A stretch of DNA of 29,831 nt from JBCCZC01 sp039188505. GTDB taxonomy: Bacteria > Pseudomonadota > Gammaproteobacteria > Xanthomonadales > SZUA-38. Below, one piece after another: positions 1 through 7,207 of this stretch. Both the position numbers and the translations under genes were made by a program. How positions within the stretch are numbered: position 1 is the first letter of the stretch; each line of letters opens with the position of its first letter. The notes beneath the pieces are model-generated. The model made no database searches. It was given only the letters and a program-made list of their open reading frames with translations, and was not told the origin of the DNA. Where the stretch lies: positions 1 to 29,831 of the forward strand of contig JBCCZC010000014.1 in the NCBI GenBank assembly GCA_039188505.1, given 5' to 3'.

Positions 1-116
1 ATCAGCAGTGCGACGGTCAGCGCCGCAAGGCCGAGGAAGACCAGGATCAGTCCGGGCAATGCGAACTCGGCGACGATGAGAACGACACCGATCAACGCCC
101 AGATTTCCATACTCAT
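1..116 (-). CDS. NfeD-like membrane protein, N-terminal fragment
   Basis: Only the first 38 codons are inside the window; the gene runs off the left edge. The peptide is almost entirely hydrophobic (begins MSMEIWALIGVVLIVAEF and continues with PGLILVFLGLAAL), which matches the first membrane segments of NfeD/YbbK (DUF107) proteins, where an acidic residue after the first helix and a Pro-Gly turn are usual. NfeD proteins partner with SPFH/stomatin proteins in membrane quality control. The start at 116 is chosen over an in-frame ATG at 110 because a GGGAG lies about 10 nt upstream of it. The OB-fold domain that would confirm the family is outside the window, so another small membrane protein remains possible. 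Confidence 0.6.
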   Translation of the reverse strand, partial: MSMEIWALIGVVLIVAEFALPGLILVFLGLAALTVALL

Positions 117-250
117 AGGCAACAAAGCTCCCTTTTTCCCAAGCCCTTCCATTGTAAGGATCCGGAGCGACAGCACACGTGCTACAGGTCAGCATGAGCT
201 TCCCCACGCCATCTTGGTAAACTGGCCGCTACCGGGTGGTTTGGGGTCCC

Positions 251-2293
251 ATGAGCAGCCTATTCGAGGAACTCAAGCGGCGAAATGTCATTCGCCTCGG
301 CGTTCTTTATCTCGTCGCCAGCTGGCTGATCCTGCAGGTCGGCGACATCCTCTTCGACGTCCTCGAGCTTCCGTCCTGGACGCTCAAGCTCGTGCTCGGC
401 CTGCTCGTGCTCGGGCTGCCGATCGTGCTCGGGGTCGCCTGGATCTACGAGGTGACCCCCGAGGGCGTGAAGCGCGAGAGCGAGATCGATCGATCAGCCT
501 CGATCACGCCCGAGACCGGCCAGCGCGTCAACGTGATGACCATCGTGCTGCTGATCGCGGTCGCCGGCATCGTCCTGATCGACCGCTTCGCACCGCGAAT
601 CGAGAGCAGCGCGCCCGACGAGGCCGAGACTGTCGAAGCGGAGCCAGCGAGCGAGCCCGAGACGCCGACCGCGCCCGTCAAGGCCGAGCGCCCCGTGATC
701 GCGGTCCTGCCACTCACGGCGCGCAGCCTCGACGGCGACGGCAGCTTCCTCGCTGACGGCATTCACGATGATCTGCTCACGCAGCTCTCCCGCCTTGGCG
801 CCTTCCAGGTCGTGTCACGCACTTCGGTTAACCAGTACCGCGGGACCACCAAGACGATTCCGGAGATCGGTCGCGAACTCGGCGCCACGGCCATCCTCGA
901 GGGCGGCGTACAGCAGGCCGCCGGCCGCGTGCGTATCAACGCGCAGCTCATCGATACGACGTCCGACACGCACCTCTGGTCCGAGACCTTCGAGCGTGAG
1001 CTCAATCCGGAGAACATCTTCCGCATCCAGGCCGAGATCGCGGGCGCCATTGCCAACGCGATGAACGCCAGCCTCAGCGACGGCGACCGGCAGCTGCTGG
1101 CCGAGGTACCGACGACGAGCCAGGCGGCCTACGAGGCCTTCCTGCGCGGGCGCATCCGCACCTACGGCATCGACATGGATTTCAACCGACAGTCGGTCGC
1201 GGAATTCGAACTGGCAGTCACGCTCGACCCGGAGTTTGCCGAGGCCTGGGCCTGGCTGGGCTTCTCGCGTTTCCTCCTCGGCTGGAGCGAGGGCGTATCA
1301 GCCGAGGGACGGGCGATCGCTGCCGAGGGCCTGGAGGCGGTCGAGCAGGCGCGCGCCCTGAAACCCGGCCTCGCCGAGGCCGACTACGCCGAGGCCCACT
1401 ACCACTACTGGTTCGAGGCCGACTATCCGACCGCGCTGGCCCTCGTCCAGCCGCTCATCGATGCCCAGCCGTTCAATGCCGACTACGTCGCCGCCCGGGG
1501 CTGGTTCAACCGACGCTACGGCCGCTGGGACCAGGCCGTGGCCGATCTCGAGGCAGCGACCCGGCTCGATCCACGAAATTCATTTCTGTTTTTCGAGCTC
1601 GGCAACTTCCACCAGAACCTGGGCAACTTCGAACGCGCCAGGGCGTACATCGAGCAGGGCTTCGACGTCTCCGGGGATCGTGACCGGTACGTCAGCCGGA
1701 TGGCTCAACTCGATCTGCGTCTGGGCGAAACCGGTCGCCTGGACCTGGACGGCACCTGCCGGACCTGGGGCAACGCCCTGTGGCCCTGCCGGGGCCTGTT
1801 CCACTTCTTCCGCGGAGACCCCAGCCAGGCGGTCGAGCATTTGCCCGCACCCCGATCGGGCGAGGGCCTCGCGCGTCCCGATGCCGGCATCTTTCGCCTG
1901 ACGGCGCTGCAGCTTGCGGGGCGGTCCGAGCAGCTCGCCACCGAGGTCGAGCAAGCTATCGCCCTGCTTGACGCCTACCTCGAGAGCGCACCGACGGACC
2001 CCGTGAGCTGGTCTCACCTGTCGTGGGCGCGACTGCTCGCCGGAGATCGCGAGGGAGCACTCGAGGCCCGCGCCGAGACGGATCGGCATGCCAGGCGAGA
2101 CGTGCTGGTGGAAGCCGAAATGGCGGCCGATTCGGCGACCTTCTACGCAATGCTCGGCGATTCGGAGCGCGCCCTCACCTACCTCGCCGACGCCATGGAG
2201 CGAGCCGGCGGCTACACCTGGGCGTTTGCGGAAATCGATCCACGCCTCGAATCCCTCCGCGAACTCCCCGGCTACGCTGCCCTGGCCCCGTGA
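251..2293 (+). CDS. TolB/FlgO-domain TPR membrane protein
   Basis: A 680-residue protein. The N-terminus (SSLFEELKRRNVIRLG, then two hydrophobic helices at about 16-36 and 44-63, followed by YEVTPEGVKRE) is a recognisable module of proteins often annotated as adenylate-cyclase-like TPR or TolB amino-terminal proteins in gammaproteobacteria. A third helix lies at about 95-112, then an acidic Ala/Glu/Pro linker. Residues about 148-275 form the TolB/FlgO-like domain (VIAVLPL...FLADGIHDDLLTQLS...VVSRTSVNQYRG), and from about 290 the rest is tetratricopeptide repeats. No cyclase or DNA-binding domain is seen. The ATG at 251 is preferred over an in-frame GTG at 236 because the family begins at this Met. 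The role is unknown; a membrane-anchored scaffold or sensor is an inference. Confidence 0.85.
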   Translation: MSSLFEELKRRNVIRLGVLYLVASWLILQVGDILFDVLELPSWTLKLVLGLLVLGLPIVLGVAWIYEVTPEGVKRESEIDRSASITPETGQRVNVMTIVLLIAVAGIVLIDRFAPRIESSAPDEAETVEAEPASEPETPTAPVKAERPVIAVLPLTARSLDGDGSFLADGIHDDLLTQLSRLGAFQVVSRTSVNQYRGTTKTIPEIGRELGATAILEGGVQQAAGRVRINAQLIDTTSDTHLWSETFERELNPENIFRIQAEIAGAIANAMNASLSDGDRQLLAEVPTTSQAAYEAFLRGRIRTYGIDMDFNRQSVAEFELAVTLDPEFAEAWAWLGFSRFLLGWSEGVSAEGRAIAAEGLEAVEQARALKPGLAEADYAEAHYHYWFEADYPTALALVQPLIDAQPFNADYVAARGWFNRRYGRWDQAVADLEAATRLDPRNSFLFFELGNFHQNLGNFERARAYIEQGFDVSGDRDRYVSRMAQLDLRLGETGRLDLDGTCRTWGNALWPCRGLFHFFRGDPSQAVEHLPAPRSGEGLARPDAGIFRLTALQLAGRSEQLATEVEQAIALLDAYLESAPTDPVSWSHLSWARLLAGDREGALEARAETDRHARRDVLVEAEMAADSATFYAMLGDSERALTYLADAMERAGGYTWAFAEIDPRLESLRELPGYAALAP

Positions 2294-2334
2294 CGGGCGG
2301 AACGCACTCCGGCATTGCAGAGCGCGGTTGAGCC

Positions 2335-3558
2335 GTGCAGATTCTGCTACTCCCCCTGCTCCTCTCGCTCGCCGACGGAACTGCCGACTCGGCGGAGCAG
2401 AGCGAGCCCCCCGCGCCGCGCCCAACCGAGCTCAACAGCCTCGATCCCGATGTCGGCGGCTGGCGGCGCGACGGCAAGGGACTGTCCTACGAAGCGGACA
2501 ACGGCTTCGAGATCCACGCCTGGCTGCGGGCCCAGCTGCGCTATTCGACGCCCTTCGACAGCGATCCGCGGACCCCGGAGACGACGAACGACCCGCCCGG
2601 CGCGGACAGCGAGGTCCGACGGGCGCGGATCAAGGTCGACGGGCAGCTCTTCAGTCAGAGAGTCGGCTACTACTTCGAGCACGAGCTCTCCGGCGATCGT
2701 CCGCTCCTTGACCTGCGCCTCGACGTTGCCGCCACCGAGAATCTGTTGTTCAGGATCGGCCAGTACAAGGTGCTCTACAACCGTGAGCGGGTGGACTCTT
2801 CGGGCAAGCAGCAGTTCGTGGAGCGCTCGATCTCGACCTACCCGTTCACCCTCGATCGCCAGCGTGGCGCAGCCGCGGCGTGGCATGTGGCCGAAGGGAC
2901 GCGCGGCGACAGCTGGTTCATGGCCGGCGTCTACGAGGGCGACGGGATCGATCCGGACCAGAAGGGCGACGATCCGCTCGTCCTTGCCCGCTGGCAGTGG
3001 CAGTTCCTCCGCGAGGCCCTGCCGTTCGCCCAGAGCGATTTCCGCCAGCGCGAGCGGCCGGCCGCGACCGTGTCCCTCGCGGCGTCCCACGTCCGCGGGC
3101 CCTACACTCGCTTCTCCAGCAGTGGCGGCGGCCAGCTCGATGGCTTCGAGTCCGGAGGCGACGATCGCTACACGCTGCGCCAGTGGCAGCAGGGTTTCGC
3201 CTGGCAGTACCGCGGCTTCTCGTTCCAGCAGGAACTCCACGGGAAACGCATCGAGGACCATGAGACCGGGCTCGACTCGACGCTCCGTGGCGGCTACGCG
3301 CAGGCGGGCAAGGCATGGCCCATCCAGCTTGGCGAGCGCGCGGCCGCCTTCGAAGTGGCCATTCGCGGCGCCCGCGTCGACTGGGAAGACACGCCCCGGG
3401 ACCGCGAGCAGCGCGAGTTCACCGTCGTGACCAACCTCTTCCTCAACGGCCACGACAGCAAGATCACCGCTGAATTCGGTCGCCTGACGGTCCGGGAGAC
3501 TGGCATACCCACGGCCGCCGACACGCGCTTCCGGCTCCAGTGGGACGTCAGCTTCTGA
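2335..3558 (+). CDS. OprO/OprP-family porin
   Basis: A 407-residue predicted outer-membrane beta-barrel. It opens at a GTG with a short signal peptide (MQILLLPLLLSLADG). The segment RRARIKVDGQLFSQRVGYYFEHEL, interrupted here only for quoting, and the later IGQYKVLYNRER followed by a QQFVERS element are typical of the phosphate-selective porin O/P family (PF07396). The protein ends in WDVSF, with the terminal Phe recognised by the BAM machinery. Substrate specificity cannot be read from the sequence; many family members are not phosphate-specific. It starts 41 nt after the TPR gene and may be cotranscribed with it. It is followed by the operator-rich region of the next gene, so it probably belongs to a different regulon from the block that starts at 3743. 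Confidence 0.82.
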   Translation: MQILLLPLLLSLADGTADSAEQSEPPAPRPTELNSLDPDVGGWRRDGKGLSYEADNGFEIHAWLRAQLRYSTPFDSDPRTPETTNDPPGADSEVRRARIKVDGQLFSQRVGYYFEHELSGDRPLLDLRLDVAATENLLFRIGQYKVLYNRERVDSSGKQQFVERSISTYPFTLDRQRGAAAAWHVAEGTRGDSWFMAGVYEGDGIDPDQKGDDPLVLARWQWQFLREALPFAQSDFRQRERPAATVSLAASHVRGPYTRFSSSGGGQLDGFESGGDDRYTLRQWQQGFAWQYRGFSFQQELHGKRIEDHETGLDSTLRGGYAQAGKAWPIQLGERAAAFEVAIRGARVDWEDTPRDREQREFTVVTNLFLNGHDSKITAEFGRLTVRETGIPTAADTRFRLQWDVSF

Positions 3559-3586
3559 CGTTTCCCACCACCGTTTTTTCGGGTTT

Positions 3587-3742
3587 CTGAAATGATTCTG
3601 CGCCACGCGAGTCGGCACTGAAACTATTCATTTCATGATGCCTCGCCTCAAGTGATTGAAATTATTCGTTTCACGGTGTCGGCTTTGAATGAAGTGAAAT
3701 TTTCATGTAGCTTCCATATGAAATTAATCTTTTCATTCAGAG
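3587..3742 (+). promoter_or_regulatory. Cluster of TGAAA-N7-TTTCA palindromes (putative RpiR operators)
   Basis: This AT-rich stretch between porin and regulator contains three 17-bp sites with identical arms: TGAAACTATTCATTTCA at 3619-3635, TGAAATTATTCGTTTCA at 3657-3673 and TGAAATTAATCTTTTCA at 3719-3735. A compact 11-bp palindrome TGAAATTTTCA lies at 3695-3705, and a half-site TGAAAtgATTC at 3588. Centres of the full sites are 38 and 62 bp apart. The last site ends 8 nt before the regulator's ATG, so a bound protein would block transcription or initiation. Local autoregulation by the adjacent RpiR-family protein is the obvious reading. I could not place a convincing -35/-10 pair. Confidence 0.75.
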
Positions 3743-4612
3743 ATGACCAAGACAGCCACGCCCCACGACTCGCTCCAGGAACGGATCCTTTCCCACGCCG
3801 GCGATCTGACGCCGCAGCAGCGGGTCATCGGGGAGTACGTGCTGGAACACCTCTCCGAGATCCCCTTCCTCTCCGTGCCCCAGCTGGCCGACCGGACCGG
3901 CACGTCGGACGCCACGGTCGTGCGCTTCTGCCAGCGCATCGGCTTCACGGGCTACAGCGATCTGAAGATGGCGCTGGTCGACGGCCTGCGCGAGGGACTC
4001 GGGGCGCCTGACGCCCAGGACGGCCCGGAGACCGGCGACGATGTGCTGACCGCCGTCGCCCGGCTCGAGCAGACCAACATCGAGCGGACGATCGATGCGA
4101 TCGATCCGGCCGCCTTCCGGGACGCCGCCGCACGGCTCTTCCGCGCGGATCACATCTTCACCTTCGGCATGGGCATCTCCGCGCACCTCGCCGATTTCGC
4201 GACCTACATGTTCACCGAGCACGGCATGCGCTCGAGCAGCCTGGCGACCGGCTACACCACGCCCCTCGAGCAGCTCGTCGTGCTGCGCCCGACAGACCTC
4301 ATCGTGGTGTTCTCGTTCCCGCCTTACTCCAAGCCCACGCTGGAACTGCTGGGCGAGGCGCGCCAGCGCGGCATTCCGACGCTGTCGATCACCAACAGCG
4401 CCATCGCGCCGGCGGCGGAGCTGGCGGATTCGGCGCTGAGCGTCTCGAGCCACGGGATGATGCTCACCAACGCGACGTCCTCGGTGAACGTGCTCCTCCA
4501 CGCGCTGGTCGTCGAAATCGCCTCCCGCCACCGCGGCGAGACGGTCGAGGCCATCCAGGGCCTCAACCGGATCTTCCGCGACCGGAGCGACGCCGTCGAT
4601 GACGTCAGCTAA
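3743..4612 (+). CDS. RpiR/MurR-family transcriptional regulator
   Basis: A 289-residue two-domain regulator. Residues about 8-85 form the RpiR helix-turn-helix domain (LTPQQRVIGEYVLEH, then SVPQLADRTGTSDATVVRFC, with the family-typical RIGFTGYSDLK). Residues about 115-265 form a SIS domain (FTFGMGISAHLADF, VVFSFPPYSKPTLELL, ITNS). SIS domains normally bind phosphosugars, so the effector in this peptide-type neighbourhood is unclear. The gene heads a same-strand block and overlaps the transporter gene by 14 nt, so coexpression is likely. No clear Shine-Dalgarno precedes the ATG. The palindromes directly upstream are the probable binding sites. Family assignment is firm; ligand and regulon are inference. 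Confidence 0.92.
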   Translation: MTKTATPHDSLQERILSHAGDLTPQQRVIGEYVLEHLSEIPFLSVPQLADRTGTSDATVVRFCQRIGFTGYSDLKMALVDGLREGLGAPDAQDGPETGDDVLTAVARLEQTNIERTIDAIDPAAFRDAAARLFRADHIFTFGMGISAHLADFATYMFTEHGMRSSSLATGYTTPLEQLVVLRPTDLIVVFSFPPYSKPTLELLGEARQRGIPTLSITNSAIAPAAELADSALSVSSHGMMLTNATSSVNVLLHALVVEIASRHRGETVEAIQGLNRIFRDRSDAVDDVS

Positions 4613-6047
4613 TCACAGCACACCGACGAGGGAGATGCCCGACACCTACCTGGTGATCGGCGCCATCGCCCTGCTCGTCTTCCTGCTCGGCTGGCTGCTG
4701 CCGCCCGGGCAGTTCTCGATGGTCGAAGAGATCCGCGACGGTTCCACGGTGACTGTCGTCGATCCCGAGAGCTTCCGCTTCAGCGGCGAGGCGACCGGGA
4801 CGGCGCTCTTCTCGACCAGCGAGCAGCCGGGCCTCTTCAACGCGATCTTCGAAGGGCTGACGAGCGGGAGCCGGACCGGCGGCGCCGTCGGCATCATGGC
4901 GTTCATTCTGCTGACCGGCGGCGCCTTCGGCATCGTCATGGCGACGGGCGCGATCCACCGGGGCATCAGCCGTGTAGCCGACGCCGCCAGCGATGCGGGT
5001 GGCTTTCTGCTCGCAAGCCTGTTCGTTCTGTTCTCCCTTGGCGGCGCCGTCTTCGGCATGGGCGAGGAGGCGATTCCCTTCGTCCTGATGCTGCTTCCGG
5101 TGCTCACACGGCTGGGCTACGACGGCGTGGTCGTCGTACTGGTGACCTACGTCGCCACGCAGATCGGCTTCGCGACGTCGTGGATGAATCCCTTCAGCGT
5201 TGCAATTGCCCAAGGCATCGCCCAGGTGCCCGTACTGAGCGGCATGCCGCTGCGGATCCTGATGTGGTTGGTCTTCACGATCGTCGGGCTCCTCTTCACC
5301 CTGCGCTACGCCGCCCGCATCCGGACAGCGCCGGCTGACGATGCGCCGGTCGAGGCCGAGACGGCACCGCTGGGCGCCGGTGACTGGCTGATGCTAGCCG
5401 CTCTTGCGGCGACCGTTGCCTGGATCATCGGCGGCGTCGTCTTCGCCGGCTACTACCTCCCCGAGATCGCCACGCAGTTCGTCGTGCTCGGCATCGCGGC
5501 CGGTGTCATCGGCTGCATCTTCCGCCTCGATACGATGACCGCGAACGGTGCGGTGGCGGCCTTCCGCCGGGGCGCCCAGGACCTGCTGCCGGCGGCGCTG
5601 GTCGTCGGCTTCGCGAAGGGCATCGTCTACCTCATGGGCGGAGACGACCCGGCCTCGCCCAGCATGCTCAACAGCCTGCTCCACCTCGCCGCCAGCGGCC
5701 TCGCGGGCCTGCCCGACTGGCTCGCGGCCTGGAGCATGTACGCGGCCCAGAGCGTGTTCAATTTCTTCGTGACCTCCGGCTCCGGCCAAGCCGCGCTGAC
5801 CATGCCGCTCATGGCGCCGTTGGCCGACCTGCTGGGCGTGACCCGCCAGGTCGCCGTCCTCGCCTTCCAGCTCGGCGACGGCTTCGCGAATCTCGTGGTG
5901 CCGACCTCCGCCTCCCTCATGGGCTGCCTGGGCGCCGCGAAGCTCGACTGGCTGGCCTGGCTCCGGGTGGCCCTCGTTCTCTTCGGAATCCTCTTCGCGC
6001 TGTCCTCGGCCTTCGTCGTCGGCGCGACGCTACTCGGATACAGCTGA
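4599..6047 (+). CDS. YfcC/DcuC-family inner-membrane transporter
   Basis: A 482-residue polytopic protein with about 12 hydrophobic segments. The opening DTYLVIGAIALLVFLLGWLL followed by PPGQF and, shortly after, a VVDPESFRF element is characteristic of the YfcC family (PF03606-type C4-dicarboxylate/basic amino acid carriers). Family members are annotated as C4-dicarboxylate or arginine/ornithine-type carriers; the exact substrate is often unknown. Here it sits between an RpiR regulator and an isoaspartyl dipeptidase gene, which suggests uptake of beta-aspartyl dipeptides or of arginine. The start at 4599 overlaps the regulator's end, with a GGAG 11 nt upstream. An internal ATG at 4635 would still keep all membrane segments. 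The stop is followed 1 nt later by the iadA ATG. Confidence 0.85.
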   Translation: MTSANHSTPTREMPDTYLVIGAIALLVFLLGWLLPPGQFSMVEEIRDGSTVTVVDPESFRFSGEATGTALFSTSEQPGLFNAIFEGLTSGSRTGGAVGIMAFILLTGGAFGIVMATGAIHRGISRVADAASDAGGFLLASLFVLFSLGGAVFGMGEEAIPFVLMLLPVLTRLGYDGVVVVLVTYVATQIGFATSWMNPFSVAIAQGIAQVPVLSGMPLRILMWLVFTIVGLLFTLRYAARIRTAPADDAPVEAETAPLGAGDWLMLAALAATVAWIIGGVVFAGYYLPEIATQFVVLGIAAGVIGCIFRLDTMTANGAVAAFRRGAQDLLPAALVVGFAKGIVYLMGGDDPASPSMLNSLLHLAASGLAGLPDWLAAWSMYAAQSVFNFFVTSGSGQAALTMPLMAPLADLLGVTRQVAVLAFQLGDGFANLVVPTSASLMGCLGAAKLDWLAWLRVALVLFGILFALSSAFVVGATLLGYS

Positions 6048-6048
6048 C

Positions 6049-7197
6049 ATGCCCACACTCATCCGCAACGCCGACATCCTGGCGCCTGCGGCGCTCGGCC
6101 GCGCCGACGTCCTCGTCGAGGGCCCTCGGATCACGGCCGTCGAGCCCGAAATCGATCTCGCCGGCGCCCATGTCGAGGTGATCGATGCATCGGGCCGCCT
6201 CCTGGTACCAGGCTTTGTCGACGCGCTCACCCACCCGGCCGGCGGCGGCGGCGAAGGTGGGTTTGGCAACCGGACCGGCGAGATCGAGGCCGACGACTTC
6301 ATCTGCGCCGGCATCACCAGCCCCATCGGCGCATTGGGCACCGACTGGGTGGGCCGCAGCCTCGAAGTCCTGTTCGGCAAGACCCTGGCCCTGCGCTCGC
6401 GCGGCATCTCCGCCTACATGTACTCGGGCGCCTATCGCGTGCCCCCGGAAACGCTCACCGGCCAGGTGACGCGAGACCTGGTCCTCATCGATCCCGTGAT
6501 CGGGATCGGTGAAACCGCCATCTCCGACCACCGATCCTCGGCCCCGACGGCGGCGGAACTGGCCCGCATCGCCGCGGACGCCCGCGTCGGCGGCATCGTC
6601 GCTGGCAAGGGCGGCACCGTGATGGTCCACGTGGGCGACGGAGCCAGCCGCCTGGACCCACTGCGCGAAGCGCTGGAGGTCGGCGACCTGCCGATCAGCG
6701 CGTTCTACCCGACGCACTGCAATCGAAACGCGGCGCTGCTCGAGGACGCCATTGCCTTCGCACGCGACGGCGGCACGATCGACTTCACCGTCTCCACGAC
6801 CGACGAGTTCATCGCCGCGGGCGAGATCCCCGCGCTGGATGGCCTCGTCACGGCGCTGGCGGCCGGCGTGCCGGCGGAGCGCGTGACGCTCTCGACCGAC
6901 GCCGGCGGCTCGCTCCCGCTGTAAGAGAACGGCGAGCTCGCCGGTCTCGTGGCCGCCCCGCCGGGCACGCTCCTGGAAGCCCTCCAGGAGGCCGGCACCG
7001 CCGATCGGTCGCGCCTGCAGCCCGTGCTGGCCGCCATGACCGCCAATCCGGCGCGCGCGCTGGGCCTCGAGCGCAAAGGCCACGTTGCCCCCGGCGCCGA
7101 TGCCGACGTGCTCCTGATCCACCCCGAATCCCTGCAACTCATCCACGTCATGGGTCGCGGCCGCTGGCTGCTCCGCGACAGCGAAATCTGCCAATGA
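6049..7197 (+). pseudogene. iadA: Isoaspartyl dipeptidase (IadA family), interrupted by in-frame TAA
   Basis: One continuous reading frame of 383 codons matches IadA (390 residues in E. coli) from end to end but contains a TAA at 6922-6924, after residue 291. Before the stop are GFVDALTHPAGGGGEGG, GALGTD, SGAYRVP, ISDHRSSAP, MVHVGD, PTHCNRN and LSTDAGGS. After it come ENGELAGL, LQPVLAAMTANPARALGL and APGADADVLLIHPESLQ, the usual C-terminal part. IadA enzymes cleave beta-aspartyl dipeptides, including the beta-Asp-Arg released from cyanophycin. By alignment from memory with E. coli IadA, ligands H70, H201, H230 and D285 are kept, while H68 is Leu and carboxylated K162 is Glu. One base change (for example TAC to TAA) explains the stop. 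It is a sequencing error, a recent inactivation, or two pieces, the second able to start at the GTG at 6949. Confidence 0.8.
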
Positions 7198-7207
7198 GGT
7201 TCAAGCC

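Noticed and set aside
2347..3618. 423-codon antisense frame over the porin gene
   Set aside because: Shadow of a well-supported porin frame; no recognisable motif.
3652..4011. 119-codon plus-strand frame starting among the operators
   Set aside because: It runs out of frame through the RpiR gene and becomes Arg/Pro-rich there, typical of a shadow.
6922..6924. Recoding (selenocysteine or pyrrolysine) at the iadA stop
   Set aside because: The codon is TAA; selenocysteine uses TGA and pyrrolysine TAG. There is no known reason for read-through here.
5917..7194. 425-codon antisense frame over iadA
   Set aside because: Its composition mirrors the dipeptidase gene and it shows no signal, motif or ribosome site; the plus-strand frame matches IadA on both sides of the stop.
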